The translations under genes and the position numbers were made by a program. 64,000 nucleotides of DNA from Ochotona curzoniae (Eukaryota > Chordata > Mammalia > Lagomorpha > Ochotonidae). Shown here in pieces: positions 36,758 to 50,128 of the stretch. Each line of letters opens with the position of its first letter. The first letter of the stretch is position 1. The stretch is taken from NCBI RefSeq assembly GCF_017591425.1, contig NW_024466303.1, positions 62,001 through 126,000 of the forward strand, in the 5' to 3' direction. The notes under the pieces are model-generated. The model searched no databases. It was not told the origin of the DNA and worked only from the letters and a program-made list of their open reading frames with translations.

Positions 36758-37850
36758 TGAGTTCCTTCCCTATAGCGAACATGTACTTCGTGTTGTAAAT
36801 GGTGCCAGAAGCTTGGTTTTCAAAGGTAGCTGAAAACTGCATTGGTGTTGATGTTCTCGCTGAACGTGGAGTTGTCTGCATTTCAAAGGAGCAGCTAGAA
36901 CATTACTTTGTGCGGAATACTCAATAAGCTGCATTTCAGCCTATTGAGTTTTTCTCCCTATAGTGAACATGTACTTCGTGTTGTAAATGGTGCCAGAAGC
37001 TTGGTTTTCAAAGGTACCTGAAAACTGCGTTGGTGTTGATGTTGTCTCTGGATGTGGAGTTGTCTGCATTTCAAAGGAGCAGCTAAATCATTACTTTGTG
37101 CGGAACACTCAATAAGCTGCTTTTCAGCACATTGTGTTTTACTGATACTGTGTGAGAATTGTGGGATTTCGTTCAAAGCGGGTTTTCCATTGTGAAGCAG
37201 TTTCACATTCTGAGATTCTTCCCTATAACGAACATGTACTTCGTGTTGTAAATGGTGCCAGAACCTTGGTTTTCAAAGGTAGCTGAAAACTGCGTTGGTG
37301 TTAATGTTCTCTCTGGATGTGGAGTTGTCTGCATTTTAAAGGAGCAGCTAGAACATTACTTTGTGCGGAATACTCAATAAGCTGCATTTCAGGTATTGTG
37401 TTTTTCTTCCCTACAGCGAACATGTACTTCGTGTTGTAAATGGTGCCAGAAGCTTGGTTTTCAAAGGTAGCTGAAAACTGCGTTGGTGTTGATGTTCTCT
37501 CTGGATGTGGAGTTGTCTGCATTTCAAAGGAGCAGCTAGATCATTACTTTGTGCGGAACACTCAATAAGCTGCTTTTAAGCACATTGTGTTTTATAGACA
37601 CTGTGTGAGAAATGTTGGATTTCGTTCGAAGCGGGCTTTCCATTGTGAAGCAGTTTCACATTCTTAGTTTCTTCCCTATAGCGAAGATGTACTTAGTGTT
37701 GTAAATGGTGCCAGAACCTTGGTTTTCAAAGGCAGCTGAAAACTGTGTTGGCGCTGATTATCTCACTGAACGTGGAGTTGTCTGCATTTCAAAGGAGCAG
37801 CTAGATCATTACTTTGTGCGGAATACTCAATAAGCTGCATTTCAGGGCAT
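36758..37850 (+). repeat. Duplicated block I, first copy (offset 14,901 bp)
   Basis: Boxes 36714, 37167 and 37620 recur at 51615, 52068 and 52521. The shared order is L+S, L+S, L. Shared variants are AAAGGTACCTGAAAAC near 37,013 and CATTTTAAAGGAGC near 37,331. Confidence 0.8.
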
Positions 37851-39464
37851 TGTGTTTTTCTTCCCTACAGCAAACATGTAGTTCGTGTTGTAAATGGTGC
37901 CAGAAGCTTGGTTTTCAAAGGTAGCTGAAAACTGCGTTGGCGTTGATATTCTCTCTGGATGTGGAGTTGTCTGCATTTTAAAGGAGCAGCTAGAACATTA
38001 CTTTGTGCGGAATACTCAATAAGCTGCATTTCAGGTATTGTATTTTTCTTCCCTACAGCGAACATGTACTTCGTGTTGTAAATGGTGCCAGAAGCTTGGT
38101 TTTCAAAGGTAGCTGAAAACTGCGTTGGTGTTAATGTTATCTCTGGATGTGGAGTTGTCTGCATTTCAAAGGAGCAGCTAGATCATTACTTTGTGCGGAA
38201 TACTCAATTAGCTGCATTTCAGGTATTGTGTTTTTCTTCCCTATTTTTAACATGTAGTTCGTGTTGTAAATGGTGCCAGAAGCTTGGTTTTCAAAGGTAG
38301 CTGAAAACTGCGTTGGTGTTGATGTTGTCTCTGGATGTGGAGTTGTCTGCATTTCAAAGGAGCAGCTAGATCATTACTTTGTGCGGAATACTCAATAAGC
38401 TGCTTTTCAACACATTGATTTTTCTAGACAGTGCTTGAGAAATGTTGGATTTCGTTCGAAGCGGGTTTTCAATTGTGAAGCAGTTTCACATTCTTAGTTT
38501 CTTCCCTATTTCTGAAAACTGCGTTGGTGTTGATGTTCTCGCTGAACGTGGAGTTGTCTGCATTTCAAAGGAGCAGCTAGAACATTACTTTGTGCGGAAT
38601 ACTCAATAAGCTGCATTTCAGCCTATTGAGTTTTTCTCCCTATAGTGAACATGTACTTCGTGGTGTAAATGGTGCCAGAAGCTTGGTTTTCAAAGGTAGC
38701 TGAAAACTGCGTTGGTGTTGATGTTGTCTCTGGATGTGGAGTTGTCTGCATTTCAAAGGAGCAGCTAGAACATTACTTTGTGCGGAACACTCAATAAGCT
38801 GCTTTTCAGCACATTGTGTTTTACTGATACTGTGTGAGAATTGTGGGATTTCGTTCAAAGCGGGTTTTCCATTGTGAAGCAGTTTCACATTCTGAGATTC
38901 TTCCCTATAACGAACATGTACTTCGTGTTGTAAATGGTGCCAGAACCTTGGTTTTCAAAGGTAGCTGAAAGCTGCGTTGGTGTTAATGTTCTCTCTGGAT
39001 GTGGAGTTGTCTGCATTTTAAAGGAGCAGCTAGAACATTACTTTGTGCGGAATACTCAATAAGCTGCATTTCAGGTATTGTGTTTTTCTTCCCTACAGCG
39101 AACATGTACTTCGTGTTGTAAATGTTGCCAGAAGCTTGGTTTTCAAAGGTAGCTGAAAACTGCGTTGGTGTTGATGTTCTCTCTGGATGTGGAGTTGTCT
39201 GCATTTCAAAGGAGCAGCTAGATCATTACTTTGTGCGGAACACTCAATAAGCTGCTTTTAAGCACATTGTGTTTTATAGACACTGTGTGAGAAATGTTGG
39301 ATTTCGTTCGAAGCGGGTTTTCCATTGTGAAGCAGTTTCACATTCTTAGTTTCTTCCCTATAGCGAAGATGTACTTCGTGTTGTAAATGGTGCCAGAACC
39401 TTGGTTTTCAAAGGCAGCTGAAAACTGTGTTGGCGCTGATTATCTCACTGAACGTGGAGTTGTC

Positions 39465-41578
39465 TGCATTTCAAAGGAGCAGCTAGATCATTACTTTGTG
39501 CGGAATACTCAATAAGCTGCATTTCAGGGCATTGTGTTTTTCTTCCCTACAGCAAACATGTAGTTCGTGTTGTAAATGGTGCCAGAAGCTTGGTTTTCAA
39601 AGGTAGCTGAAAACTGCGTTGGCGTTGATATTCTCTCTGGATGTGGAGTTGTCTGCATTTCAAAGGAGCAGCTAGAACATTACTTTGTGCGGAATACTCA
39701 ATAAGCTGCATTTCAGGTATTGTGTTTTTCTTCCCTATAGCGAACATGTACTTCGTGGTGTAAATGGTGCCAGAAGCTTGGTTTTCAAAGGTAGCTGAAA
39801 ACTGCATTGGTGTTGATGTTCTCGCTGAACGTGGAGTTGTCTGCATTTCAAAGGAGCAGCTAGAACATTACTTTGTGCGGAATACTCAATAAGCTGCATT
39901 TCAGCCTATTGAGTTTTTCTCCCTATAGTGAACATGTACTTCGTGGTGTAAATGGTGCCAGAAGCTTGGTTTTCAAAGGTAGCTGAAAACTGCGTTGGTG
40001 TTGATGTTGTCTCTGGATGTGGAGTTGTCTACATTTCAAAGGAGCAGCTAAATCATTTCTTTGTGCGGAACACTCAATAAGCTGCTTTTCAGCACATTGT
40101 GTTTTACAGATACTGTGTGAGAATTGTGGGATTTCGTTCAAAGCGGGTTTTCCATTGTGAAGCAGTTTCACATTCTGAGATTCTTCCCTATAACGAACAT
40201 GTACTTCGTGTTGTAAATGGTGCCAGAACCTTGGTTTTCAAAGGTAGCTGAAAACTGCGTTGGTGTTAATGTTCTCTCTGGATGTGGAGTTGTCTGCATT
40301 TTAAAGGAGCAGCTAGAACATTACTTTGTGCGGAATACTCAATAAGCTGCATTGCAGGTATTGTGTTTTCTTCCCTATAGCGAACATGTACTTCGTGTTG
40401 TAAATGGTGCCAGAAGCTTGGTTTTCAAAGGTAGCTGAAAACTGCGTTGGTGTTGATGTTCTCGCTTACGTGGAGTTGTCTGCATTTCAAAGGAGCAGCT
40501 AGAACATTACTTTCTGCGGAATACTCAATAAGCTGCATTTCAGCCTATTGAGTTTTTCTCCCTATAGTGAACATGTACTTCGTGGTGTAAATGGTGCCAG
40601 AAGCTTGGTTTTCAAAGGTAGCTGAAAACTGCGTTGGTGTTGATGTTGTCTCTGGATGTGGAGTTGTCTGCATTTCAAAGGAGCAGCTAAATCATTACTT
40701 TGTGCGGAACACTCAATAAGCTGCTTTTCAGCACATTGTGTTTTACAGATACTGTGTGAGAATTGTGGGATTTCGTTCAAAGCGGGTTTTCCATTGTGAA
40801 GCAGTTTCACATTCTGAGATTCTTCCCTATAACGAACATGTACTTCGTGTTGTAAATGGTGCCAGAAGCTTGGTTTTCAAAGGTAGCTGAAAACTGCGTT
40901 GGTGTTGATGTTCTCTCTGGATGTGGAGTTGTCTGCATTTCAAAGGAGCAGCTAGATCATTACTTTGTGCGGAATACTCAATAAGCTGCATTTCAGCACA
41001 TTTTTTCTTCCCTATAGCGAACATGTACTTCGTGTTGTAAATGGTGCCAGAACCTTGGTTTTCAAAGGTAGCTGAAAACTGCGTTGGTGTTAATGTTATC
41101 TCTGGATGTGGAGTTGTCTGCATTTCAAAGGAGCAGCTAGATCATTACTTTGTGCGGAATACTCAATTAGCTGCATTTCAGGTATTGGGTTTTTCTTCCC
41201 TATTTTTAACATGTAGTTCGTGTTGTAAATGGTGCCAGAAGCTTGGTATTCAAAGGTAGCTGAAAACTGCGTTGGTGTTAATGTTCTCTCTCGATGTGGA
41301 GTTGTCTGCATTTCAAAGGAGCAGCTAAATCATTACTTTGTGCGGAATACTCAATAAGCTGCATTTCAGCCTATTGTGTTTTTCTCCCTATAGCGAACAT
41401 GTACTTCGTGTTGTAAATGGTGCCAGAACCTTGGTTTTCAAAGGTAGCTGAAAACTGCGTTGGTGTTAATGTTCTCTCTGGATGTGGAGTTGTCTGCATT
41501 TCAAAGGAGCAGCTAGAACATTACTTTGTGCGGAATACTCAATAAGCTGCATTTCAGGTATTGTGTTTTTCTTCCCTA
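39465..41578 (+). repeat. Duplicated block F, first copy (offset 3,711-3,714 bp)
   Basis: Boxes 40132 and 40771 recur at 43843 and 44482 (3,711 bp), and 41785 aligns with 45499 at 3,714 bp. Shared variants are GGCGTTGATATTCTC, GTTGTCTACATTTC and CTTCCC with a shortened T tract near 40,368. This copy holds the short unit near 41,000, with CAGCACATTTTTTCTTCCC. Confidence 0.82.
40900..41110 (+). repeat. Short hybrid S monomer (about 185 bp)
   Basis: The unit reads GCTGCATTTCAGCACATTTTTTCTTCCC. It mixes the S start (GCATTTCAG) with the L-type CACATT and has lost GTG from the usual ATTGTGTTTTT. It causes the three-base change of offset between the two copies of block F. Confidence 0.75.
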
Positions 41579-42089
41579 TAGGTAACATGTACTTCGTGGT
41601 GTAAATGGTGCCAGAAGCTTGGTTTTCAAAGGTAGCTGAAAACTGCGTTGGTGTTGATGTTCTCTCTGGATGTGGAGTTGTCTGCATTTCAAAGGAGCAG
41701 CTAGATCATTACTTTGTGCGGAACACTCAATAAGCTGCTTTTCAGCACATTGTGTTTTACAGACACTGTGTGAGATATGTGGGATTTCGTTCGAAGCGGG
41801 TTTTCCATTGTGAAGCAGTTTCACATTCTGAGTTCCTTCCCTATAGCGAACATGTACTTCGTGTTGTAAATGGTGCCAGAACCTTGGTTTTCAAAGGTAG
41901 CTGAAAACTGCGTTGGTGTTGATGTTCTCTCTGGATGTGGAGTTGTCTGCATTTCAAAGGAGCAGCTAGAACATTACTTTGTGCGGAATACTCAATAAGC
42001 TGCATTGCAGGTATTGTGTTTTTCTTCCCTATAGCGAACATATACTTCGTGTTGTAAATGTTGCCAGAAGCTTGGTTTTCAAAGGTAGC

Positions 42090-43190
42090 TGAAAACTGCG
42101 TTGGTGTTGATGTTCTCTCTGGATGTGGAGTTGTCTGCATTTCAAAGGAGCAGCTAGATCATTACTTTGTGGGGAATACTCAATTAGCTGCATTTCAGGT
42201 ATTGTGTTTTTCTTCCCTATTTTTAACATGTAGTTCGTGTTGTAAATGGTGCCAGAAGCTTGGTATTCAAAGGTAGCTGAAAACTGCGTTGGTGTTAATG
42301 TTCTCTCTCGATGTGGAGTTGTCTGCATTTCAAAGGAGCAGCTAGAACATTACTTTGTGCGGAATACTCAATAAGCTGCATTTCAGCCTATTGTGTTTTT
42401 CTCCCTATAGCGAACATGTACTTCGTGTTGTAAATGGTGCCAGAAGCTTGGTTTTCAAAGGTAGCTGAAAACTGCGTTGGCGTTGATGTTGTCTCTGGAT
42501 GTGGAGTTGTCTGCATTTCAAAGGAGCAGCTAGATCATTACTTTGTGCGGAATACTCAATAAGCTGCTTTTCAACACATTGATTTTTCTAGACAGTGCTT
42601 GAGAAATGTTGGATTTCGTTCGAAGCGGGTTTTCAATTGTGAAGCAGTTTCACATTCTTAGTTTCTTCCCTATTTCTGAAAACTGCGTTGGTGTTGATGT
42701 TCTCGCTGTACCTGGAGTTGTCTGCATTTCAAAGGAGCAGCTAAATCATTACTTTGTGCGGAATACTCAATAAGCTGCATTTCAGGTATTGTGTTTTTCT
42801 TCCCTATAGCTAACAAGTTCTTCGTGTTGTAAATGGTGCCAGAAGCTTGGTTTTCAAAGGTAGCTGAAAACTGCGTTGGTGTTGATGTTCTCTCTGGATG
42901 TGGAGTTGTCTGCATTTCAAACGAGCAGCTAGAACATTACTTTGTGCGGAATACTCAATAAGCTGCTTTTCAACACATTACTTTTTATAGACACTGTGTG
43001 AGAAATGTTGGATTTCGTTCAAAGCGGGTTTTCCATTGTGAAGCAGTTTCACATTCTGAGTTTCTTCCCTATAGCGAACATGTACTTCGTATTGTAAATG
43101 GTGCCAGAACCTTGGTTTTCAAAGGCAGCTGAAAACTGCGTTGGTATTGATGTTCTCCCTGAATTTGGAATTGTCTGCATTTCAAAGGAG
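42090..43190 (+). repeat. Duplicated block G, first copy (offset 4,997 bp)
   Basis: Boxes 42614 and 43013 recur at 47611 and 48010. Rare shared variants make homology by descent clear: TTTGTGGGGAATACTC near 42,167, GGTATTCAAAGG near 42,262, CTGTACCTGGAG near 42,706 and CAAACGAGCAGC near 42,917. Confidence 0.86.
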
Positions 43191-45292
43191 CAGCTAGATC
43201 ATTACTTTGTGCGGAATACTCAATAAGCTGCATTTCAGGGCATTGTGTTTTTCTTCCCTACAGCAAACATGTAGTTCGTGTTGTAAATGGTGCCAGAAGC
43301 TTGGTTTTCAAAGGTAGCTGAAAACTGCGTTGGCGTTGATATTCTCTCTGGATGTGGAGTTGTCTGCATTTGAAAGGAGCAGCTAGAACATTACTTTGTG
43401 CGGAATACTCAATAAGCTGCATTTCAGGTATTGTGTTTTTCTTCCCTATAGCGAACATGTACTTCGTGGTGTAAATGGTGCCAGAAGCTTGGTTTTCAAA
43501 GGTAGCTGAAAACTGCATTGGTGTTGATGTTCTCGCTGAACGTGGAGTTGTCTGCATTTCAAAGGAGCAGCTAGAACATTACTTTGTGCGGAATACTCAA
43601 TAAGCTGCATTTCAGCCTATTGAGTTTTTCTCCCTATAGTGAACATGTACTTCGTGGTGTAAATGGTGCCAGAAGCTTGGTTTTCAAAGGTAGCTGAAAA
43701 CTGCATTGGTGTTGATGTTGTCTCTGGATGTGGAGTTGTCTACATTTCAAAGGAGCAGCTAAATCATTACTTTGTGCGGAACACTCAATAAGCTGCTTTT
43801 CAGCACATTGTGTTTTACAGATACTGTGTGAGAATTGTGGGATTTCGTTCAAAGCGGGTTTTCCATTGTGAAGCAGTTTCACATTCTGAGATTCTTCCCT
43901 ATAACGAACATGTACTTCGTGTTGTAAATGGTGCCAGAACCTTGGTTTACAAAGGTAGCTGAAAACTGCGTTGGTGTTAATGTTCTCTCTGGATGTGGGG
44001 TTGTCTGCATTTTAAAGGAGCAGCTAGAACATTACTTTGTGCGGAATACTCAATAAGCTGCATTGCAGGTATTGTGTTTCTTCCCTATAGCGAACATGTA
44101 CTTCGTGGTGTAAATGGTGCCAGAAGCTTGGTTCTCAAAGGTAGCTGAAAACTGCATTGGTGTTGATGTTCTCGCTGAACGTGGAGTTGTCTGAATTTCA
44201 AAGGAGCAGCTAGAACATCACTTTGTGCAGAATACTCAATAAGCTGCATTTCAGCCTATTGAGTTTTTCTCCCTATAGTGAACATGTACTTCGTGGTGTA
44301 AATGGTGCCAGAAGCTTGGTTTTCAAAGGTAGCTGAAAACTGCGTTGGTGTTGATGTTGTCTCTGGATGTGGAGTTGTCTGCATTTCAAAGGAGCAGCTA
44401 AATCATTACTTTGTGCGGAACACTCAATAAGCTGCTTTTCAGCACATTGTGTTTTACAGATACTGTGTGAGAATTGTGGGATTTCGTTCAAAGCGGGTTT
44501 TCCATTGTGAAGCAGTTTCACATTCTGAGATTCTTCCCTATAACGAACATGTACTTCGTGTTGTAAATGGTGCCAGAAGCTTGGTTTTCAAAGGTAGCTG
44601 AAAACTGCGTTGGTGTTAATGTTCTCTCTGGATGTGGAGTTGTCTGCATTTTAAAGGAGCAGCTAGAACATTACTTTGTGCGGAATACTCAATAAGCTGC
44701 ATTTCAGGTATTGTATTTTTCTTCCCTACAGCGAACATGTACTTCGTGTTGTAAATGATGCCAGAAGCTTGGTTTTCAAAGGTAGCTGAAAACTGCGTTG
44801 GTGTTAATGTTATCTCTGGATGTGGAGTTGTCTGCATTTCAAAGGAGCAGCTAGATCATTACTTTGTGCGGAATACTCAATTAGCTGCATTTCAGGTATT
44901 GTGTTTTTCTTCCCTATTTTTAACATGTAGTTCGTGTTGTAAATGGTGCCAGAAGCTTGGTATTCAAAGGTAGCTGAAAACTGCGTTGGTGTTAATGTTC
45001 TCTCTCGATGTGGAGTTGTCTGCATTTCAAAGGAGCAGCTAGAACATTACTTTGTGCGGAATACTCAATAAGCTGCATTTCAGCCTATTGTGTTTTTCTC
45101 CCTATAGCGAACATGTACTTCGTGTTGTAAATGGTGCCAGAACCTTGGTTTTCAAAGGTAGCTGAAAACTGCGTTGGTGTTAATGTTCGCTCTGGATGTG
45201 GAGTTGTCTGCATTTCAAAGGAGCAGCTAGAACATTACTTTGTGCGGAATACTCAATAAGCTGCATTTCAGGTATTGTGTTTTTCTTCCCTA
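43176..45292 (+). repeat. Duplicated block F, second copy
   Basis: This is the counterpart of 39,465-41,578. It has private changes such as CATTTGAAAGGAGC near 43,368, GTCTGAATTTC near 44,191 and GAACATCACTTTGTGCAG near 44,214. The three-base offset shift near 44,700 reflects the small deletion in the other copy. Confidence 0.82.
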
Positions 45293-45295
45293 TAG

Positions 45296-46270
45296 CTAAC
45301 AAGTTCTTCGTGGTGTAAATGGTGCCAGAAGCTTGGTTTTCAAAGGTAGCTGAAAACTGCGTTGGTGTTGATGTTCTCGCTGTACGTGGAGTTGTCTGCA
45401 TTTCAAAGGAGCAGCTAGAACATTACTTTGTGCGGAACACTCAATAAGCTGCTTTTCAGCACGTTGTGTTTTACAGACACTGTGTGAGAATTGTGGGATT
45501 TCGTTCGAAGCGGGTTTTCCATTGTGAAGGAGTTTCACATTCTGAGTTCCTTCCCTATAGCGAACATGTACTTCGTGTTGTAAATGGTGCCAGAATCTTG
45601 GTTTTCAAAGGTAGCTGAAAACTGCGTTGGTGTTGATGTTCTCTCTGGATGTGGAGTTGTCTGCATTTCAAAGGAGCAGCTAGAACATTACTTTGTGCGG
45701 AATACTCAATAAGCTGCCTTGCAGGTATTGTGTTTTTCTTCCCTATAGCGAACATATACTTCGTGTTGTAAATGTTGCCAGAAGCTTGGTTTTCAAAGGT
45801 AGCTGAAAACTGCGTTGGTGTTGATGTTCTCTCTGGATGTGGAGTTGTCTGCATTTCAAAGGAGCAGCTAGATCATTACTTTGTGCGGAACACTCAATAA
45901 GCTGCTTTTAAGCACATTGTGTTTTATAGACACTGTGTGAGCAATGTTGGATTTCGTTCGAAGCGGGTTTTCCATTGTGAAGCAGTTTCACATTCTTAGT
46001 TTCTTCCCTATAGCGAAGATGTACTTAGTGTTGTAAATGGTGCCAGAACCTTGGTTTTCAAAGGTAGCTGAAAACTGTGTTGGCGCTGATTATCTCACTG
46101 AACGTGGAGTTGTCTGCATTTCAAAGGAGCAGCTAGATCATTACTTTGTGCGGAATACTCAATAAGCTGCATTTCAGGGCATTGTGTTTTTCTTCCCTAC
46201 AGCGAACATGTACTTCGTGTTGTAAATGGTGCCAGAAGCTTGGTTTTCAAAGGTAGCTGAAAACTGCGTT
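45296..46270 (+). repeat. Duplicated block H, first copy (offsets 3,528 and 4,833 bp)
   Basis: The segment starts at GCTAACAAGTTCTTCG and includes the L unit with CACGTTGTG and the GAATCTTGG S unit. Boxes 45499 and 45952 map to 49027 and 49480 (3,528 bp) and to 50332 and 50785 (4,833 bp). Older copies of the same segment occur near 8,561, 11,712, 20,310 and 31,965, making it one of the most re-used modules in the array. Confidence 0.8.
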
Positions 46271-47086
46271 GGTGTTAATGTTCTCTCTCGATGTGGAGTT
46301 GTCTGCATTTCAAAGGAGCAGCTAGAACATTACTTTGTGCGGAATACTCAATAAGCTGCATTGCAGGTATTGTGTTTTTCTTCCCTATAGCGAACATGTA
46401 CTTCGTGGTGTAAATGGTGCCAGAAGCTTGGTTTTCAAAGGTAGCTGAAAACTGCATTGGTGTTGATGTTCTCGCTGAACGTGGAGTTGTCTGCATTTCA
46501 AAGGAGCAGCTAGAACATCACTTTGTGCGGAATACTCAATAAGCTGCATTTCAGCCTATTGAGTTTTTCTCCCTATAGTGAACATGTACTTCGTGGTGTA
46601 AATGGTGCCAGAAGCTTGGTTTTCAAAGGTAGCTGAAAACTGCGTTGGTGTTGATGTTGTCTCTGGATGTGGAGTTGTCTGCATTTCAAAGGAGCAGCTA
46701 GATCATTACTTTGTGCGGAACACTCAATAAGCTGCTTTTCAGCACATTGTGTTTTACTGATACTGTGTGAGAATTGTGGGATTTCGTTCAAAGCGGGTTT
46801 TCCATTGTGAAGCAGTTTCACATTCTGAGATTCTTCCCTATAACGAACATGTACTTCGTGTTGTAAATGGTGCCAGAACCTTGGTTTTCAAAGGTAGCTG
46901 AAAACTGCGTTGGTGTTAATGTTCTCTCTGGATGTGGAGTTGTCTGCATTTTAAAGGAGCAGCTAGAACATTACTTTGTGCAGAATACTCAATAAGCTGC
47001 ATTTCAGGTATTGTATTTTTCTTCCCTACAGCGAACATGTGCTTAGTGTTGTAAATCATGCCAGAAGCTTGGTTTTCAAAGGTAGC

Positions 47087-48187
47087 TGAAAACTGCGTTG
47101 GTGTTAATGTTATCTCTGGATGTGGAGTTGTCTGCATTTCAAAGGAGCAGCTAGATCATTACTTTGTGGGGAATACTCAATTAGCTGCATTTCAGGTATT
47201 GTGTTTTTCTTCCCTATTTTTAACATGTAGTTCGTGTTGTAAATGGTGCCAGAAGCTTGGTATTCAAAGGTAGCTGAAAACTGCGTTGGTGTTAATGTTC
47301 TCTCTCGATGTGGAGTTGTCTGCATTTCAAAGGAGCAGCTAGAACATTACTTTGTGCGGAATACTCAATAAGCTGCATTTCAGCCTATTGTGTTTTTCTC
47401 CCTATAGCGAACATGTACTTCGTGTTGTAAATGGTGCCAGAAGCTTGGTTTTCAAAGGTAGCTGAAAACTGCGTTGGCGTTGATGTTGTCTCTGGATGTG
47501 GAGTTGTCTGCATTTCAAAGGAGCAGCTAGATCATTACTTTGTGCGGAATACTCAATAAGCTGCTTTTCAACACATTGATTTTTCTAGACAGTGCTTGAG
47601 AAATGTTGGATTTCGTTCGAAGCGGGTTTTCAATTGTGAAGCAGTTTCACATTCTTAGTTTCTTCCCTATTTCTGAAAACTGCGTTGGTGTTGATGTTCT
47701 CGCTGTACCTGGAGTTGTCTGCATTTCAAAGGAGCAGCTAAATCATTACTTTGTGCGGAATACTCAATAAGCTGCATTTCAGGTATTGTGTTTTTCTTCC
47801 CTATAGCTAACAAGTTCTTCGTGTTGTAAATGGTGCCAGAAGCTTGGTTTTCAAAGGTAGCTGAAAACTGCGTTGGTGTTGATGTTCTCTCTGGATGTGG
47901 AGTTGTCTGCATTTCAAACGAGCAGCTAGAACATTACTTTGTGCGGAATACTCAATAAGCTGCTTTTCAACACATTACTTTTTATAGACACTGTGTGAGA
48001 AATGTTGGATTTCGTTCAAAGCGGGTTTTCCATTGTGAAGCAGTTTCACATTCTGAGTTTCTTCCCTATAGCGAACATGTACTTCGTATTGTAAATGGTG
48101 CCAGAACCTTGGTTTTCAAAGGCAGCTGAAAACTGCGTTGGTATTGATGTTCTCCCTGAATTTGGAATTGTCTGCATTTCAAAGGAG
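47087..48187 (+). repeat. Duplicated block G, second copy
   Basis: This copy carries the same four rare variants as block G copy 1, near 47,164, 47,259, 47,703 and 47,914. After 48,187 the two differ: this copy continues with GTGTGGAATACTCAATAAACTAC. Confidence 0.86.
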
Positions 48188-50128
48188 CAGCTAGAACATT
48201 ACTTTGTGTGGAATACTCAATAAACTACATTTCAGCCTATTGTGTTTTTCTCCCTATAACGAACATGTACTTCGTGTTGTAAATGGTGCCAGAACGTTGG
48301 TTTCCAAAGGTAGCTGAAAACTGCGTTGGTGTTGATGTTCTCTCTGGTTTTGGAGTTGTCTGCATTTCAAAGGAGCAGCTAGAACATTACTTTGTGCGGA
48401 ATACTCAATAAGCTGCATTTCAGGTATTGTGTTTTTCTTCCCTATAGCGAACATGTACTTCGTGTTGTAAATGGTGCCAGAAGCTTGGTTTTCAAAGGTA
48501 GCTGAAAACTGCGTTGGTGTTGATGTTCTCTCTGGATGTGGAGTTGTCTGCATTTCAAAGGAGCAGCTAGAACATTACTTTGTGCGGAATACTCAATAAG
48601 CTGCATTTCAGCCTATTGTGTTTTTCTCCCTATAGCGAACATGTACTTCGTGTTGTAAATGGGGCCAGAACCTTGGTTTTCAAAGGTAGCTGAAAACTGC
48701 GTTGGTGTTGATGTTCTCGCTGTACGTGGAGTTTTCTGCATTTGAAAGGAGCAGCTAGAACATTACTTTGTGCGGAATACTCAATAAGCTGCATTTCAGG
48801 TATTGTGTTTTTCTTCCCTATAGCTAACAAGTTCTTCGTGGTGTAAATGGTGCCAGAAGCTTGGTTTTCAAAGGTAGCTGAAAACTGCGTTGGTGTTGAT
48901 GTTCTCGCTGTACGTGGAGTTGTCTGCATTTCAAAGGAGCAGCTAGAACATTACTTTGTGCGGAACACTCAATAAGCTGCTTTTCAGCACGTTGTGTTTT
49001 ACAGACACTGTGTGAGAATTGTGGGATTTCGTTCGAAGCGGGTTTTCCATTGTGAAGGAGTTTCACATTCTGAGTTCCTTCCCTATAGCGAACATGTACT
49101 TCGTGTTGTAAATGGTGCCAGAATCTTGGTTTTCAAAGGTAGCTGAAAACTGCGTTGGTGTTGATGTTCTCTCTGGATGTGGAGTTGTCTGCATTTCAAA
49201 GGAGCAGCTAGAACATTACTTTGTGCGGAATACTCAATAAGCTGCATTTCAGGTATTGTGTTTTTCTTCCCTACAGCGAACATGTACTTCGTGTTGTAAA
49301 TGTTGCCAGAAGCTTGGTTTTCAAAGGTAGCTGAAAACTGCGTTGGTGTTGATGTTCTCTCTGGATGTGGAGTTGTCTGCATTTCAAAGGAGCAGCTAGA
49401 TCATTACTTTGTGCGGAACACTCAATAAGCTGCTTTTAAGCACATTGTGTTTTATAGACACTGTGTGAGAAATGTTGGATTTCGTTCGAAGCGGGCTTTC
49501 CATTGTGAAGCAGTTTCACATTCTTAGTTTCTTCCCTATAGCGAAGATGTACTTAGTGTTGTAAATGGTGCCAGAACCTTGGTTTTCAAAGGCAGCTGAA
49601 AACTGCGTTGGTGTTGATGTTGTCTCTGGATGTGGAGTTGTCTGCATTTCAAAGGAGCAGCTAGATCATTACTTTGTGCGGAATACTCAATAAGCTGCTT
49701 TTCAACACATTGATTTTTCTAGACAGTGCTTGAGAAATGTTGGATTTCGTTCGAAGCGGGTTTTCAATTGTGAAGCAGTTTCACATTCTTAGTTTCTTCC
49801 CTATTTCTGAAAACTGCGTTGGTGTTGATGTTCTCGCTGAACGTGGAGTTGTCTGCATTTCAAAGGAGCAGCTAGAACATTACTTTGTGCGGAATACTCA
49901 ATAAGCTGCATTTCAGCCTATTGTGTTTTTCTCCCTATAGCGAACATGTACTTCGTGTTGTAAATGGGGCCAGAACCTTGGTTTTCAAAGGTAGCTGAAA
50001 ACTGCGTTGGTGTTGATGTTCTCGCTGTACGTGGAGTTGTCTGCATTTCAAAGGAGCAGCTAAATCATTACTTTGTGCGGAATACTCAATAAGCTGCATT
50101 TCAGGTATTGTGATTTTCTTCCCTATAG

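Larger units (their letters stand above)
30001..40000 (+). other. CENP-B box-like elements, series 4 (14 copies)
   Basis: Elements start at 30376, 31394, 32168, 32621, 33450, 34037, 35055, 35696, 36714, 37167, 37620, 38450, 38849 and 39302. All cores are intact. Copies at 30376 and 37620 end in C. Several 1,018 bp gaps (one L plus four S) occur here. The 774 bp interval 31394-32168 (M plus three S) is the only one of its kind in the left array. Confidence 0.85.
40001..50000 (+). other. CENP-B box-like elements, series 5 (15 copies)
   Basis: Elements start at 40132, 40771, 41785, 42614, 43013, 43843, 44482, 45499, 45952, 46782, 47611, 48010, 49027, 49480 and 49745. All cores are intact. The copy at 49480 ends in C and lies only 265 bp from the next. 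Two intervals are slightly short (639 and 1,014 bp) because of small deletions near 40,360, 40,465 and 41,000. Confidence 0.85.
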
